From an uncultured beta proteobacterium (GTDB lineage: Bacteria; Pseudomonadota; Gammaproteobacteria; Burkholderiales; Burkholderiaceae_C), in assembly GCA_903838565.1 (NCBI GenBank), contig CAILZB010000111.1, forward strand, positions 17,988 through 81,987: DNA of 64,000 bases, read 5' to 3'. This document shows positions 10,082 to 18,137 of the stretch, piece after piece. The number at the start of each line of letters is the position of its first letter. Position 1 is the first letter of the stretch. The notes under the pieces were generated by a model. It made no database searches and had not been told where the DNA came from. It saw only the letters and a list, made by a program, of their open reading frames with translations. The position numbers were made by a program, and so were the translations under genes.

Positions 10082-10107
10082 CTCTCCCGTGTCACCACGG
10101 AGCCGCC

Positions 10108-11241
10108 ATGCTACTGACCCAGGACCAGGAAATGATTCGCGACGCCGTGCGCGCCTTTGCCCAGGAGCAGTTGTGGCCCCATGCCGCGCGCTGGGACCGT
10201 GAGCATCACTTTCCGAAAGAGGCGCATCAAGGCCTGGCAGCGCTGGGCGCCTATGGCATCTGTGTGCCCGAGGAGTGGGGCGGCGCGCAGCTGGACTATC
10301 TGACGCTGGCGCTGGTGCTGGAGGAAGTCGCGGCCGGGGACGGCGGCACCAGCACGGCGATCTCGGTCACCAACTGCCCGGTCAACGCCATCCTGATGAA
10401 GCACGGCAACGATGCACAGAAAAAGCAGTGGCTGACGAAGCTGGCGCAAGGCGAGATGCTGGGCGCGTTCTGCCTGACCGAGCCGCACGTGGGGTCGGAT
10501 GCATCGGGCTTGCGCACCACCGCAGTGAAGGACGGCGACGGTTATGTCCTCAATGGCGTCAAGCAGTTCATCACCAGCGGCAAGAACGGCGATGTGGCCA
10601 TCGTCATCGCCGTCACCGACAAGGGCGCCGGCAAGAAAGGCATGAGTGCCTTCCTTGTCCCGACGAAGGCCCATGGCTATGTCGTGGCGCGGCTCGAAGA
10701 CAAGCTTGGGCAGCACAGCAGCGACACCGCGCAGATCAACCTGGACAACTGCCGCATCCCGGCGGAAAACCTGATCGGAGCCGAGGGCGAGGGTTACCGC
10801 ATCGCGCTCGGTGGGCTCGAGGGCGGGCGCATCGGCATCGCTGCGCAAAGCGTGGGAATGGCGCGCAGCGCCTTTGAGTGCGCGCTGGCGTATTCGAAAG
10901 AGCGCCAGAGCTTTGGCACCGCGATCTTCAATCACCAGGCCGTGGGTTTCCGCCTGGCCGATTGCGCCACGCAGATCGAGGCGGCGCGCCAACTCATCTG
11001 GCACGCTGCCAGTCTGCGCGACGCGGGTCGACCGTGTCTGAAGGAGGCGGCGATGGCGAAACTGTTTGCCAGCGAAATGGCAGAAGCCGTGTGCAGCGCC
11101 GCGATCCAGACCCTGGGTGGCTACGGCGTCGTGAACGACTTTCCGCTGGAGCGCATCTACCGCGACGTGCGCGTGTGCCAGATCTATGAGGGCACGTCGG
11201 ATGTGCAGAAGATTCTGATTCAACGGGCCTTGGCCGGTTGA
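10108..11241 (+). CDS. Acyl-CoA dehydrogenase
   Basis: 377 residues, full length for the family. FAD- and substrate-binding signatures are present: FCLTEPHVGSDASGL, the FITSGKNGDVAIV region, the ERQSFGTAIFNHQAVGFRLAD helix, and GGYGVVNDFPLERIYRDVR. The catalytic base is the Glu in CQIYEGTSDVQK. It oxidises an acyl-CoA to the enoyl-CoA, passing electrons to ETF. Chain-length preference (short or branched chain) cannot be read directly. The thiolase 4.5 kb upstream is not part of the same operon. Confidence 0.94.
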   Translation: MLLTQDQEMIRDAVRAFAQEQLWPHAARWDREHHFPKEAHQGLAALGAYGICVPEEWGGAQLDYLTLALVLEEVAAGDGGTSTAISVTNCPVNAILMKHGNDAQKKQWLTKLAQGEMLGAFCLTEPHVGSDASGLRTTAVKDGDGYVLNGVKQFITSGKNGDVAIVIAVTDKGAGKKGMSAFLVPTKAHGYVVARLEDKLGQHSSDTAQINLDNCRIPAENLIGAEGEGYRIALGGLEGGRIGIAAQSVGMARSAFECALAYSKERQSFGTAIFNHQAVGFRLADCATQIEAARQLIWHAASLRDAGRPCLKEAAMAKLFASEMAEAVCSAAIQTLGGYGVVNDFPLERIYRDVRVCQIYEGTSDVQKILIQRALAG

Positions 11242-11277
11242 AATTCAGCTGATGAAGCTCATAGGGCGGCGCCGCCC

Positions 11278-11682
11278 GTGACCCCCATTGATTGCCCCTG
11301 CGGTCAGCGTGACGCCCGCCACCGCCCGCTCGCTTTCCCCGCTTGCTGCGGTCGCTATCTGGACCATTTTGAATCCGCGCCGGCGCCCGACGCGCAGAGC
11401 CTGATGCGCTCGCGTTACAGCGCTTTCGTGCTGGAGCGGCGCGACTATCTGCTGGCGACCTGGCATGCGACCACTCGGCCCACGACGCTGGAATTCGAGC
11501 CGGGCGCGAAGTGGCTGGGGCTGGAAGTGCGCGGCCACAAGCTGGTCGATGCTGACCACGCCGAAGTCGAGTTCGTGGCGCGCCAGCGCGACAGCTCGGG
11601 TCGGGCGCACCGCTTGCACGAACGCAGCCGTTTCGTGCGCGAACAGGGGCGTTGGACTTATCTCGATGGTGTCATGAAATGA
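11278..11682 (+). CDS. YchJ-like SEC-C motif protein (UPF0225)
   Basis: 134 residues from a GTG start. An N-terminal Cys cluster (CPCG, then PACCGRY) followed by SLMRSRYSAFVLERRDYLLATWH is the hallmark of the YchJ/UPF0225 family. The family carries a SEC-C-like zinc motif plus an NTF2-like fold; biochemical function unknown. The alternative start could lie further upstream, but the Cys motif begins almost immediately here, so GTG at 11278 fits. It ends 39 bp before the HAD gene start. Confidence 0.85.
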   Translation: MTPIDCPCGQRDARHRPLAFPACCGRYLDHFESAPAPDAQSLMRSRYSAFVLERRDYLLATWHATTRPTTLEFEPGAKWLGLEVRGHKLVDADHAEVEFVARQRDSSGRAHRLHERSRFVREQGRWTYLDGVMK

Positions 11683-11721
11683 ATGACGCTATCAAAATTG
11701 AAGCCATGGAAGTGTGAACAG

Positions 11722-12384
11722 ATGAAATACGAGGCGGTGTTGTTTGACTGTGACGGCGTGCTGGTCGATTCCGAGGGCATCACGAATGAGGTGCTGCGCG
11801 CCATGCTGCACGAACGCGGCTGGAGTCTGAGTCCGCAGGAGTGCATGGACATCTTTCTGGGCCGGGCCGTGAAGGACTTGCAGGCCAGGATCGAGCAACA
11901 CACGGCCCAGCCTCTGACACAGGAATGGATGCAGCAGTTTCGCGACCGGCGCGACCAGGCCCTGCACGCCGATCTCCTGGCCATTCCGAATGCGGTCGCG
12001 GCGGTGCAGGAAATTCACCGTGACTACGCCGGGCGCATCGCCTGTGCGTCCGGCGCCGACCGCGGCAAGGTGGAGCTGCAGCTCAACAAGGTGGGCCTCA
12101 TGCCCTTCTTTGAAGGCCGCATCTTCAGCGGCCACGAACTGCCGCGCTCCAAGCCCCATCCCGATGTGTACCTGGCCGCGGCCGCAGCGCTCGGTTCTTC
12201 GGCCAGCGCCTGTGCCGTGATCGAGGACACGACCACGGGCGCGCGCGCGGGTCTGGCGGCCGGCGCCACGGTGCTGGGCTATTGCCCCAGCGGCATCGGT
12301 CACAGCACGGCGCAGCAGCTGCGCGAGCTGGGCGTGCAGCTGATATTCACCGACATGGCGCAGCTGGCGCGCCTGCTCGACTGA
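11722..12384 (+). CDS. HAD superfamily phosphatase (subfamily IA, phosphoglycolate/sugar-phosphate type)
   Basis: 220 residues from ATG 11722, chosen because MKYEAVLFDCDGVLVDSE starts directly at the HAD motif I strand; an ATG 39 bp upstream would add a non-homologous tail. Motif I DCDGVLVDSE, motif II in CASGAD, motif III Lys in RSKPHPDVY, motif IV in VIEDTTTGARAG. The layout matches YieH/beta-phosphoglucomutase-like phosphatases. Substrate is probably a small sugar phosphate; not determined. Confidence 0.9.
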   Translation: MKYEAVLFDCDGVLVDSEGITNEVLRAMLHERGWSLSPQECMDIFLGRAVKDLQARIEQHTAQPLTQEWMQQFRDRRDQALHADLLAIPNAVAAVQEIHRDYAGRIACASGADRGKVELQLNKVGLMPFFEGRIFSGHELPRSKPHPDVYLAAAAALGSSASACAVIEDTTTGARAGLAAGATVLGYCPSGIGHSTAQQLRELGVQLIFTDMAQLARLLD

Positions 12385-12429
12385 TTTCCTGGCCCACCAA
12401 GGTGGCCCGGGTTTGGGCACAATCGACGC

Positions 12430-13344
12430 ATGAACGCCACAGTCGCCTCCCTGCCAACGCCACGCACGCTGCTGCGGGCTTCGATCGCGGTGGCTGTCGT
12501 CACGATCGTGATGAAGACCTTGGCTTGGCACATCACCGACTCGGTAGGCCTGCTGTCGGACGCGATGGAGTCCTTCGTGAACCTGGCCAGCGCCATCTTT
12601 GCGCTGATGATGGTGATCATCGCGCAGCGGCCGGCGGACGACGAGCACCCCTATGGCCACCACAAGGCCGAGTATTTTTCATCCGGCTTTGAAGGCGTGC
12701 TGATCATCGGCGCCGCGGCCGGCATCATCTGGGCCGCCGGGCACCGCTTCTTCGATCCGCAACCGGTGGTGCAACTCGGCTGGGGCCTGCTGCTGTCGGT
12801 TGTGAGCTCGGCCTTGAACGGCCTGCTTGCCTGGGTCATGTTCAAGGCGGCGAAGCAGCACCGCTCCATCGCGCTGGAAGCCGACGCCAAGCATCTGGTG
12901 ACCGACGTCTGGACCTCGGTCGGCGTGGTGATCGGGCTGATCGGCGTGCTGCTCACGGGCTGGCTCTGGCTGGATGCGCTGGTGGCGATTGGTGTGGCGC
13001 TGAACATCCTGAAGGAGGGCGTGCACCTGATGTGGCGCTCGTCCCAGGGCCTGATGGACGAAGCGGTGGAGCCCGAGGTGCTGGCCGACATCCAGCAGAT
13101 CCTGCGCGACTTTGACCACCACACCATCCGCTTTGACCACCTCAACACGCGCAAGGCGGGGCAACGGCGCTTTCTCGACATGCACATGCACATGCCTTCG
13201 AACTGGTCGCTCGGCCGTGCTGCCGCCGTGCGCGCCAGTGTGGAGCAGGCGCTGATGAGCGCGGTGCCCGGCCTGCGTGCCACGATCCAGCTGCTGCCCA
13301 GCGACGTGGAAGCGCATTTCGACGACACCAAGGATCTGATTTGA
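12430..13344 (+). CDS. Cation diffusion facilitator (CDF) family transporter
   Basis: 304 residues with about six membrane helices in the first 200 residues and a C-terminal cytosolic domain. Metal-site pattern: [13 protein letters not shown] in helix 2 and [12 protein letters not shown] in the loop before helix 3, plus a second HxxxD-like site in [11 protein letters not shown]. The His-rich C-terminal region ([17 protein letters not shown]) is typical for the dimerising regulatory domain. CDF proteins export divalent cations (Zn, Fe, Co, Cd) in exchange for protons. Its stop overlaps the TTG start of dtd. Confidence 0.92.
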   Translation: MNATVASLPTPRTLLRASIAVAVVTIVMKTLAWHITDSVGLLSDAMESFVNLASAIFALMMVIIAQRPADDEHPYGHHKAEYFSSGFEGVLIIGAAAGIIWAAGHRFFDPQPVVQLGWGLLLSVVSSALNGLLAWVMFKAAKQHRSIALEADAKHLVTDVWTSVGVVIGLIGVLLTGWLWLDALVAIGVALNILKEGVHLMWRSSQGLMDEAVEPEVLADIQQILRDFDHHTIRFDHLNTRKAGQRRFLDMHMHMPSNWSLGRAAAVRASVEQALMSAVPGLRATIQLLPSDVEAHFDDTKDLI

Positions 13345-13553
13345 AGGCGCTGTTGCAACGGGTCAGCTGCGCCCAGGTGGTGATCGAGGATCAAACCGTG
13401 GGGCGCATCGACGCCGGTCTGCTGGTGCTGCTGTGCGCGCTGCACGGCGACACGCCGGCGCACGCCGACAAGCTGCTGGCCAAGCTGCTCAAGCTGCGCA
13501 TCTTCGGCGATGACGCGGGCAAAAATGTTGCCGAGAAATTTATGTGCTGCTGA
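13341..13553 (+). pseudogene. dtd: D-aminoacyl-tRNA deacylase, truncated by the RIT element
   Basis: TTG start overlapping the CDF stop. Residues 1-61 ([17 protein letters not shown] through [15 protein letters not shown]) match the N-terminal part of Dtd, normally about 145-150 residues. The match ends exactly where the RIT left inverted repeat begins (13527); the last codons are repeat-encoded. The catalytic parts of Dtd (SQFTL and the NxPxF-type motifs) are absent, and I find no 3' part elsewhere in the window. So this copy is dead. Confidence 0.85.
13527..13546 (+). repeat. RIT left inverted repeat
   Basis: GTTGCCGAGAAATTTATGTG; pairs with 16871-16890 on the opposite strand with three mismatches. 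It lies inside the dtd reading frame and encodes its last residues (VAEKFMC). Confidence 0.8.
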
Positions 13554-13647
13554 CCGGGACTCCCGAGGCAGCACTGATTCTTTCAGGGGTGGTTGACGCC
13601 ACATAATTTTTGTAGTGTGTTGCAGGTTTCACTTTGAGGAACCTGCC

Positions 13648-14871
13648 ATGTTCGAGAGAATTTTTGTGGCGCCGCACACGCAGCAGCGGCATCGTGAGGC
13701 TTTGTTTTGCGAAGAGCGCATGGCTTACCTGCAGCACATGCTGGTGCGAGGCTCTACCCGCCATTCATTGAGGCAAACCGCAGAGCGTCTGGTGTGGCTG
13801 GCATTGCGGATGACACATGAAGCGCGCAACGGCATTGATGCCGATGGGCTGACGAGCATCCTTGGTGAGCCGGGCTCCAGCAATATTTCTACCAACTACC
13901 GGCAACGCCTTTATCTGGATGCCCGGCGTTGGTTCCAGTTCCTGGGTTGGTGGCGTGAGGTGATCCAACGCGTTGAAGTTGATCCAGCACTGGTTCGTTT
14001 TGTGGACTGGATGCGCAACGAACGTGGCTTGAGTCCCAACACGATTGCCAGCTGGTCGCGCTGGACGGGGCACTTTCTGCGATGGTGCCACGAACATGGC
14101 CATGACCTGAGCCGCCTGCGCCCACAAGATATCGATGCCTACCTGGCCACATACAGTGCAAGGGGCTGGGGGCGGTGTTCCGTGGGGTTCATCGTGGCCA
14201 TGATGCGCGTGTTCTTGCGCCAAGCCGCAAGCCGAGGGGAATGCGCCAACACCCTGGCTGGCGCCATCTTCGGCCCCAGGGTCTATGCACTCGAATCCGT
14301 ACCGGCAGCACTGAGCTGGGACGAAGTCCGGCAAGTGCTGGCCACCACCCGCGGCGCTACCGAACAAGACATTCGCGATCGCGCCATTCTCATGCTCATG
14401 GCCATTTACGGCCTGCGCCGTGGCGAGATCGTCGCTTTGCGCCTGGATCAAATCGATTGGGCAGGCAGGTTGCTGCACATCTGGCGCCTCAAACGCCACC
14501 AGCCACAGGTCTACCCCTTGGTGCCATCGGTGGCACATGCATTGGCGCAATACATTGATGTGGTGCGCCCGGCCAGCGATGTCCCGCAAGTCTTCATTAC
14601 TCTGAAGGCGCCGCGCAAGCCCATGCCACCGCAGACGCTGTATGAGCTGGTGCGCCACCGGCTGCGCGCCATCGGCGTGAGCCGCCCCAAGATGGGACCT
14701 CACGCCTTGCGCCACGCCTGTGCCAGCCGCATGCTGGCCCAAGGTCTTACGCTCAAAGAGATTGGTGACCACCTGGGCCACAGCAGCACACAGGCCACCA
14801 TGATCTACACCAAGGTGGACATGACCGCCCTGCGCGAGGTGGGCAACTTTGATCTTGGAGGTGTGCAATGA
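13648..14871 (+). CDS. ritA: RIT tyrosine recombinase A
   Basis: 407 residues from ATG 13648, preceded by TTGAGGAACCTGCC; a start 33 bp upstream is possible but has no ribosome site. N-terminal SAM-like core-binding domain and C-terminal catalytic domain with Arg in GLRRGEIVALRLDQIDW, HALRHACASRML (His-x-x-Arg), LGHSSTQATMIYTKVD (His and nucleophilic Tyr). All catalytic residues are present. The stop overlaps ritB by 4 bp (ATGA). Confidence 0.88.
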   Translation: MFERIFVAPHTQQRHREALFCEERMAYLQHMLVRGSTRHSLRQTAERLVWLALRMTHEARNGIDADGLTSILGEPGSSNISTNYRQRLYLDARRWFQFLGWWREVIQRVEVDPALVRFVDWMRNERGLSPNTIASWSRWTGHFLRWCHEHGHDLSRLRPQDIDAYLATYSARGWGRCSVGFIVAMMRVFLRQAASRGECANTLAGAIFGPRVYALESVPAALSWDEVRQVLATTRGATEQDIRDRAILMLMAIYGLRRGEIVALRLDQIDWAGRLLHIWRLKRHQPQVYPLVPSVAHALAQYIDVVRPASDVPQVFITLKAPRKPMPPQTLYELVRHRLRAIGVSRPKMGPHALRHACASRMLAQGLTLKEIGDHLGHSSTQATMIYTKVDMTALREVGNFDLGGVQ

Positions 14872-15812
14872 AGACCTCTGATGTAATCGCCGCCTATTTG
14901 GCGGTCCGCCGCGCACAAGGCGTGCAACTGCGCAGCTCTGAGCGCGTGCTCTACCGGTTGGCCCGTCAGACCGGTGATGGTGAGTTTGACGCCATCACTA
15001 CCGAGGATTTGGCCCTGTTTCTGCATGGCCCCGGTGAACTCAGCAGCACCTGGAAGGGCAAACACGGCATGCTCAACAGCCTGTACCGCTTTGCCGTTAC
15101 CAGAGGGTACGCCCAGCTCAACGCCTTGCCACAACGCAAACCCAAGCTGCCCCAGGCGCACCCGGCCTACATCTACAGCACCGCCGAAGTTCAGCGCCTC
15201 GTGGATGCCGCCGCCCGGCTGCAAAACCCCAAGAGCCCATTGCAGGGATCCACTTACCGGCTACTGCTGTTGCTGATGTATGGTGCTGCCTTGCGTGTGA
15301 GCGAAGCCATGGGCTTGCAGCTGCGGGACGTGGACTTGCAGGCAGCCACCCTGACGATCCGCGAGACCAAGTTCTACAAGACCCGGCTGGTGCCCATCGG
15401 CCCACACTTGGCGGGTGAGTTGCGTCAGTACTTGGGGCAGCGCACCCTTCTGCCCATGAAGCAAGGCCAAGAGTCAGCCGTTTTGTGCTCCAGAACCGGT
15501 CAGCACCTTTGGTATCAGAATGTGGTCACGCTGTTTCAGCGCATCCGCCATGATGCAGGCATCGGCACCCCGCAGGGCGCGAGCCGACCACCGCGCATGC
15601 ACGATTTGCGGCACACGGCGGCCATGCACCGCTTGGTGCGCTGGTACGAGCAAGGTCTGGACGTCAACTCATTGCTGCCCAAGCTTTCGACCTACATGGG
15701 ACACAGTGGCGTGACCTCCACCCAGCGCTACCTGCACATGACACCGGATTTGCTGGCCCAAGCCAACCAACGCTTTGCGGCCTACGCCGAGCAAGGTGGC
15801 AGCCATGCGTAA
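14868..15812 (+). CDS. ritB: RIT tyrosine recombinase B
   Basis: 314 residues, start overlapping the ritA stop (ATGA). Catalytic residues in ALRVSEAMGLQLRDVD, HDLRHTAAMHRLVRW, and MGHSGVTSTQRYLHMT. Full length, with an intact active site. Second of the trio; the three proteins are believed to act together because RIT elements keep all three genes. Confidence 0.88.
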   Translation: MKTSDVIAAYLAVRRAQGVQLRSSERVLYRLARQTGDGEFDAITTEDLALFLHGPGELSSTWKGKHGMLNSLYRFAVTRGYAQLNALPQRKPKLPQAHPAYIYSTAEVQRLVDAAARLQNPKSPLQGSTYRLLLLLMYGAALRVSEAMGLQLRDVDLQAATLTIRETKFYKTRLVPIGPHLAGELRQYLGQRTLLPMKQGQESAVLCSRTGQHLWYQNVVTLFQRIRHDAGIGTPQGASRPPRMHDLRHTAAMHRLVRWYEQGLDVNSLLPKLSTYMGHSGVTSTQRYLHMTPDLLAQANQRFAAYAEQGGSHA

Positions 15813-16800
15813 CCGTGACCTGTTGGGGCCGTGGATACGGCGCTTCCTTTTTGAGCATCTTGTGGCTGAGCGTAATCTGGCGCGCAACACCCAGGTGAGC
15901 TATCGCGACACACTGGCTTTATTGCTGCCTTTTGTGTCCAAGCGCGTGGGGGGCGCCATAGACCGGATGGCGGTTGACGCCATCTCGCCTGAGGCCGTGC
16001 GCGCATTCCTGACACACCTGGAGCAGGATCGGGGTTGCTCGGTCGCGACACGCAACCAACGGCTGGCGGCCATTCATGCGCTGGCACGATTTGTCGGTAG
16101 CCGGGCGCCGGAACACTTGGGTTGGTGCACCGAGATCGGTGCGATCCCGGCCAAGAAGACGGCCAAGCGGCTCGTTGGCTATCTGGACAAACCCGAGATG
16201 GATGCATTGTTGAGAGTGCCGGACCCACAAACGCGACTGGGGTTTCGCGACCACGCCTTGTTGCTGTTCATGTACAACAGCGGCGCCCGGGCCGATGAGG
16301 TGGCCAGTTTGCGGGTCAGTCAGCTGTATCTGGGGACATCGCCGTCTGTGAGGATTGTGGGCAAAGGCAATAAAGCCCGAATTTGTCCGCTGTGGGACCG
16401 TACGGTGCAGGTATTGCGCACGCTGGTAGAAGGGCGTGAGCCTGGTGACGCTGTATTTCGTGGCCGCACGGGCGAGCCCATGACGCGGTTTGGGGTGCAT
16501 CGGGTGGTGACGGACTGCGGTGAGCAAGCCAAGCACGAGGTGGAGTCCATGCGCCACAAGCGAGTTAGCCCCCACAACATCCGACACACCACAGCCGTTC
16601 ACCTCTTGCGCGCCGGTGTAGACATCAACACGATCCGCGCTTGGCTTGGCCATGTTTCGCTGGACACGACCCACATCTATGCGGAGGTGGATTTGGAAAT
16701 GAAGGCCAAAGCGTTGGCCAGCGTTGACCTGCAGGGGGTGCCAGAGATCGCTGCGAGCAAGCCGTTGCCATCACTGATGGCGTTCATGCGGGGGTTGTAG
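15805..16800 (+). CDS. ritC: RIT tyrosine recombinase C
   Basis: 331 residues from ATG 15805, which overlaps the ritB stop by 8 bp (ATGCGTAA). Catalytic residues in GARADEVASLRVSQLYL, HNIRHTTAVHLLRAG, and LGHVSLDTTHIYAEVD. Third member of the trio, complete. It ends 70 bp before the right inverted repeat. Confidence 0.88.
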   Translation: MRNRDLLGPWIRRFLFEHLVAERNLARNTQVSYRDTLALLLPFVSKRVGGAIDRMAVDAISPEAVRAFLTHLEQDRGCSVATRNQRLAAIHALARFVGSRAPEHLGWCTEIGAIPAKKTAKRLVGYLDKPEMDALLRVPDPQTRLGFRDHALLLFMYNSGARADEVASLRVSQLYLGTSPSVRIVGKGNKARICPLWDRTVQVLRTLVEGREPGDAVFRGRTGEPMTRFGVHRVVTDCGEQAKHEVESMRHKRVSPHNIRHTTAVHLLRAGVDINTIRAWLGHVSLDTTHIYAEVDLEMKAKALASVDLQGVPEIAASKPLPSLMAFMRGL

Positions 16801-16809
16801 GGTGCTTTT

Positions 16810-17205
16810 TTATGTGATCCACATTGCAGGAGTTGCGGGCTTGTTCCGCTCGATGCCCGTGTGTGGCCGACACATAAATTTGGCCGCAACGTAAGTGTAG
16901 GTCTCGTCGTCTTTGGCTATGAGGCAGGGTGCTTCATTAATCCCCAGGTTTTTGAGTGCCAATGCCCTGATGTGGCCGTCGAGCAATAAATATTCAGGTT
17001 TGGTCGGATCCGGGTGAATGACGGACAGCGGTTCAATGAGACCGATCTCGGTGATGGAGGAGACGATCTGCTTGTATTTGCGGGTACCCATCACACCATC
17101 GGGCACCTTTTTGCTGGGCAACAGTTGTTCCAAGGGTATCTGGTAGGTTTGCAGCTCAAAGCCCAGCAAGGTGTTTAGAGGGGCGGTACGTAATGCTGAA
17201 TTCAT
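16810..17205 (-). pseudogene. RepB/ParB-like partition protein, truncated by the RIT element
   Basis: 131 codons. Residues ~12-105 are a ParB N-terminal nuclease-like domain (KYKQIVSSITEIGLIEPLSV, then EYLLLDGHIRALALKNLG, close to the GHRR-type box). The protein should continue into a helical DNA-binding and RepB C-terminal domain, but after ...DDETYTY the frame runs into the RIT right end. The last ~26 residues are element-derived. Its start overlaps the stop of the upstream ParB-like gene (ATGA), so the two form an operon with the serine recombinase. A C-terminal RepB-like fragment lies at 27.9-28.5 kb. Confidence 0.75.
16871..16890 (-). repeat. RIT right inverted repeat
   Basis: On the minus strand the repeat reads GTTGCGGCCAAATTTATGTG, 17/20 identical to the left repeat. 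It lies inside the reading frame of the RepB/ParB-like gene and supplies residues VAAKFMC at its broken end. Confidence 0.8.
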
Positions 17206-18137
17206 GCCACGGATCCTTCGATTGGGTTAATACGTTCTGACAGGTACTTGGGCAGGTTGTCCAGACCCTCGGCGCGCAAGAGGTTGACGAAGTTGTCATC
17301 TGCAAAAAGCTTCTTCAGACCTTGAACCACGAGCAGCAGGCGTTGGTGGGCGTGCTCGGCTTTGAGGACCATTTTTCTCTGGCGGTCCACCTCTTTTTGG
17401 TACGTGCGCACCAGACCGTAGCTGGTGGCGGGAGGACTGACCATTGACAGTGATTTGGTGCCAGGACCCTGTTCCCGGCGCTTTTCGATCAGGCGCTTGG
17501 CCGCGATGATTTGGCGCCCCTTGAGCTGGCCGTTTTCGTAGGCTTCTTGCAGCATGGCGCCCAAATCAGCATCCGTGCCTTTGGCCCGCGCAATTTCCAA
17601 GGCGGTTGTCAATGGAATGGCGCCACGTTGCACGCCCTCAATGAGTCGTTCCTCGCCCTGGTCCAGCAAAAACACGATGTCTTTGACGTATTTGGGTGAC
17701 AGTCCGGTTTTCTGGATCACCACTTCGGCGCTGTAGCCGTTTTTGCGCATGATTTCAATGTCGGCCAGGATTTCCAACGGGCGATACCCACGACGGGCAA
17801 TGTTTTCGGCCAGACTCATGATGAAGGCGTCTTCATCGCTGACGTCGACCACCAGTGCCGGAATGTCAACCTCGCCCAGGCGTCGAAATGCATTCAGGCG
17901 ACCCTCACCGCAGACCAGTAGGTAACGGTCCTGGCCATCGGTTCCCTCACGCTTGGTGACGGTGATGGGCTTTTTGAGCCCGATGGTGCGGATGTTGTCT
18001 ACGATTTCGTCGAACACTTTGGCATTGCGTTCCCTGGAATTCAAAACCTCAATGCGGGCAATGGGCACCAGCGTGACTGATTCTGGGGCGTTAACCATGG
18101 TGGTCAGCGAAGGTGGTTGCAGCGGGTCGTCTTGCAT
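17202..18137 (-). CDS. ParB/RepB-type partition protein
   Basis: 311 residues from ATG 18137 (MQDDPLQPPSL), with GGAG 9-12 bases upstream; longer upstream starts would sit deeper in the recombinase frame. ParB N-terminal domain with CGEGRLNAFRRLGEVDIPALV (GEGR box), SLAENIARRGYRPLE (ENxxR-like box), then a HTH region (YSAEVVIQKTGLSPKYVKDIVFLL). The C-terminal third is charged and probably helical. It overlaps the recombinase end by 47 bp and the truncated second ParB by 4 bp. Such ParB-RepB pairs with a serine recombinase recur on mobile elements; here they may regulate or position the recombinase rather than segregate a plasmid. Confidence 0.8.
   Translation of the reverse strand: MQDDPLQPPSLTTMVNAPESVTLVPIARIEVLNSRERNAKVFDEIVDNIRTIGLKKPITVTKREGTDGQDRYLLVCGEGRLNAFRRLGEVDIPALVVDVSDEDAFIMSLAENIARRGYRPLEILADIEIMRKNGYSAEVVIQKTGLSPKYVKDIVFLLDQGEERLIEGVQRGAIPLTTALEIARAKGTDADLGAMLQEAYENGQLKGRQIIAAKRLIEKRREQGPGTKSLSMVSPPATSYGLVRTYQKEVDRQRKMVLKAEHAHQRLLLVVQGLKKLFADDNFVNLLRAEGLDNLPKYLSERINPIEGSVA

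Larger units (their letters stand above)
13527..16890 (+). mobile_element. RIT element (recombinase in trio)
   Basis: Three consecutive, overlapping tyrosine-recombinase genes flanked by imperfect inverted repeats of 20 bp: left 13527-13546 (GTTGCCGAGAAATTTATGTG) and right 16871-16890, which in reverse reads the same at 17 of 20 positions. This is the architecture of RIT elements known from Cupriavidus and other proteobacteria. The two sides lie in different broken genes (dtd on the left, a RepB/ParB-like gene on the right) and no target duplication is visible, so a deletion or rearrangement happened at or after insertion. Confidence 0.85.
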
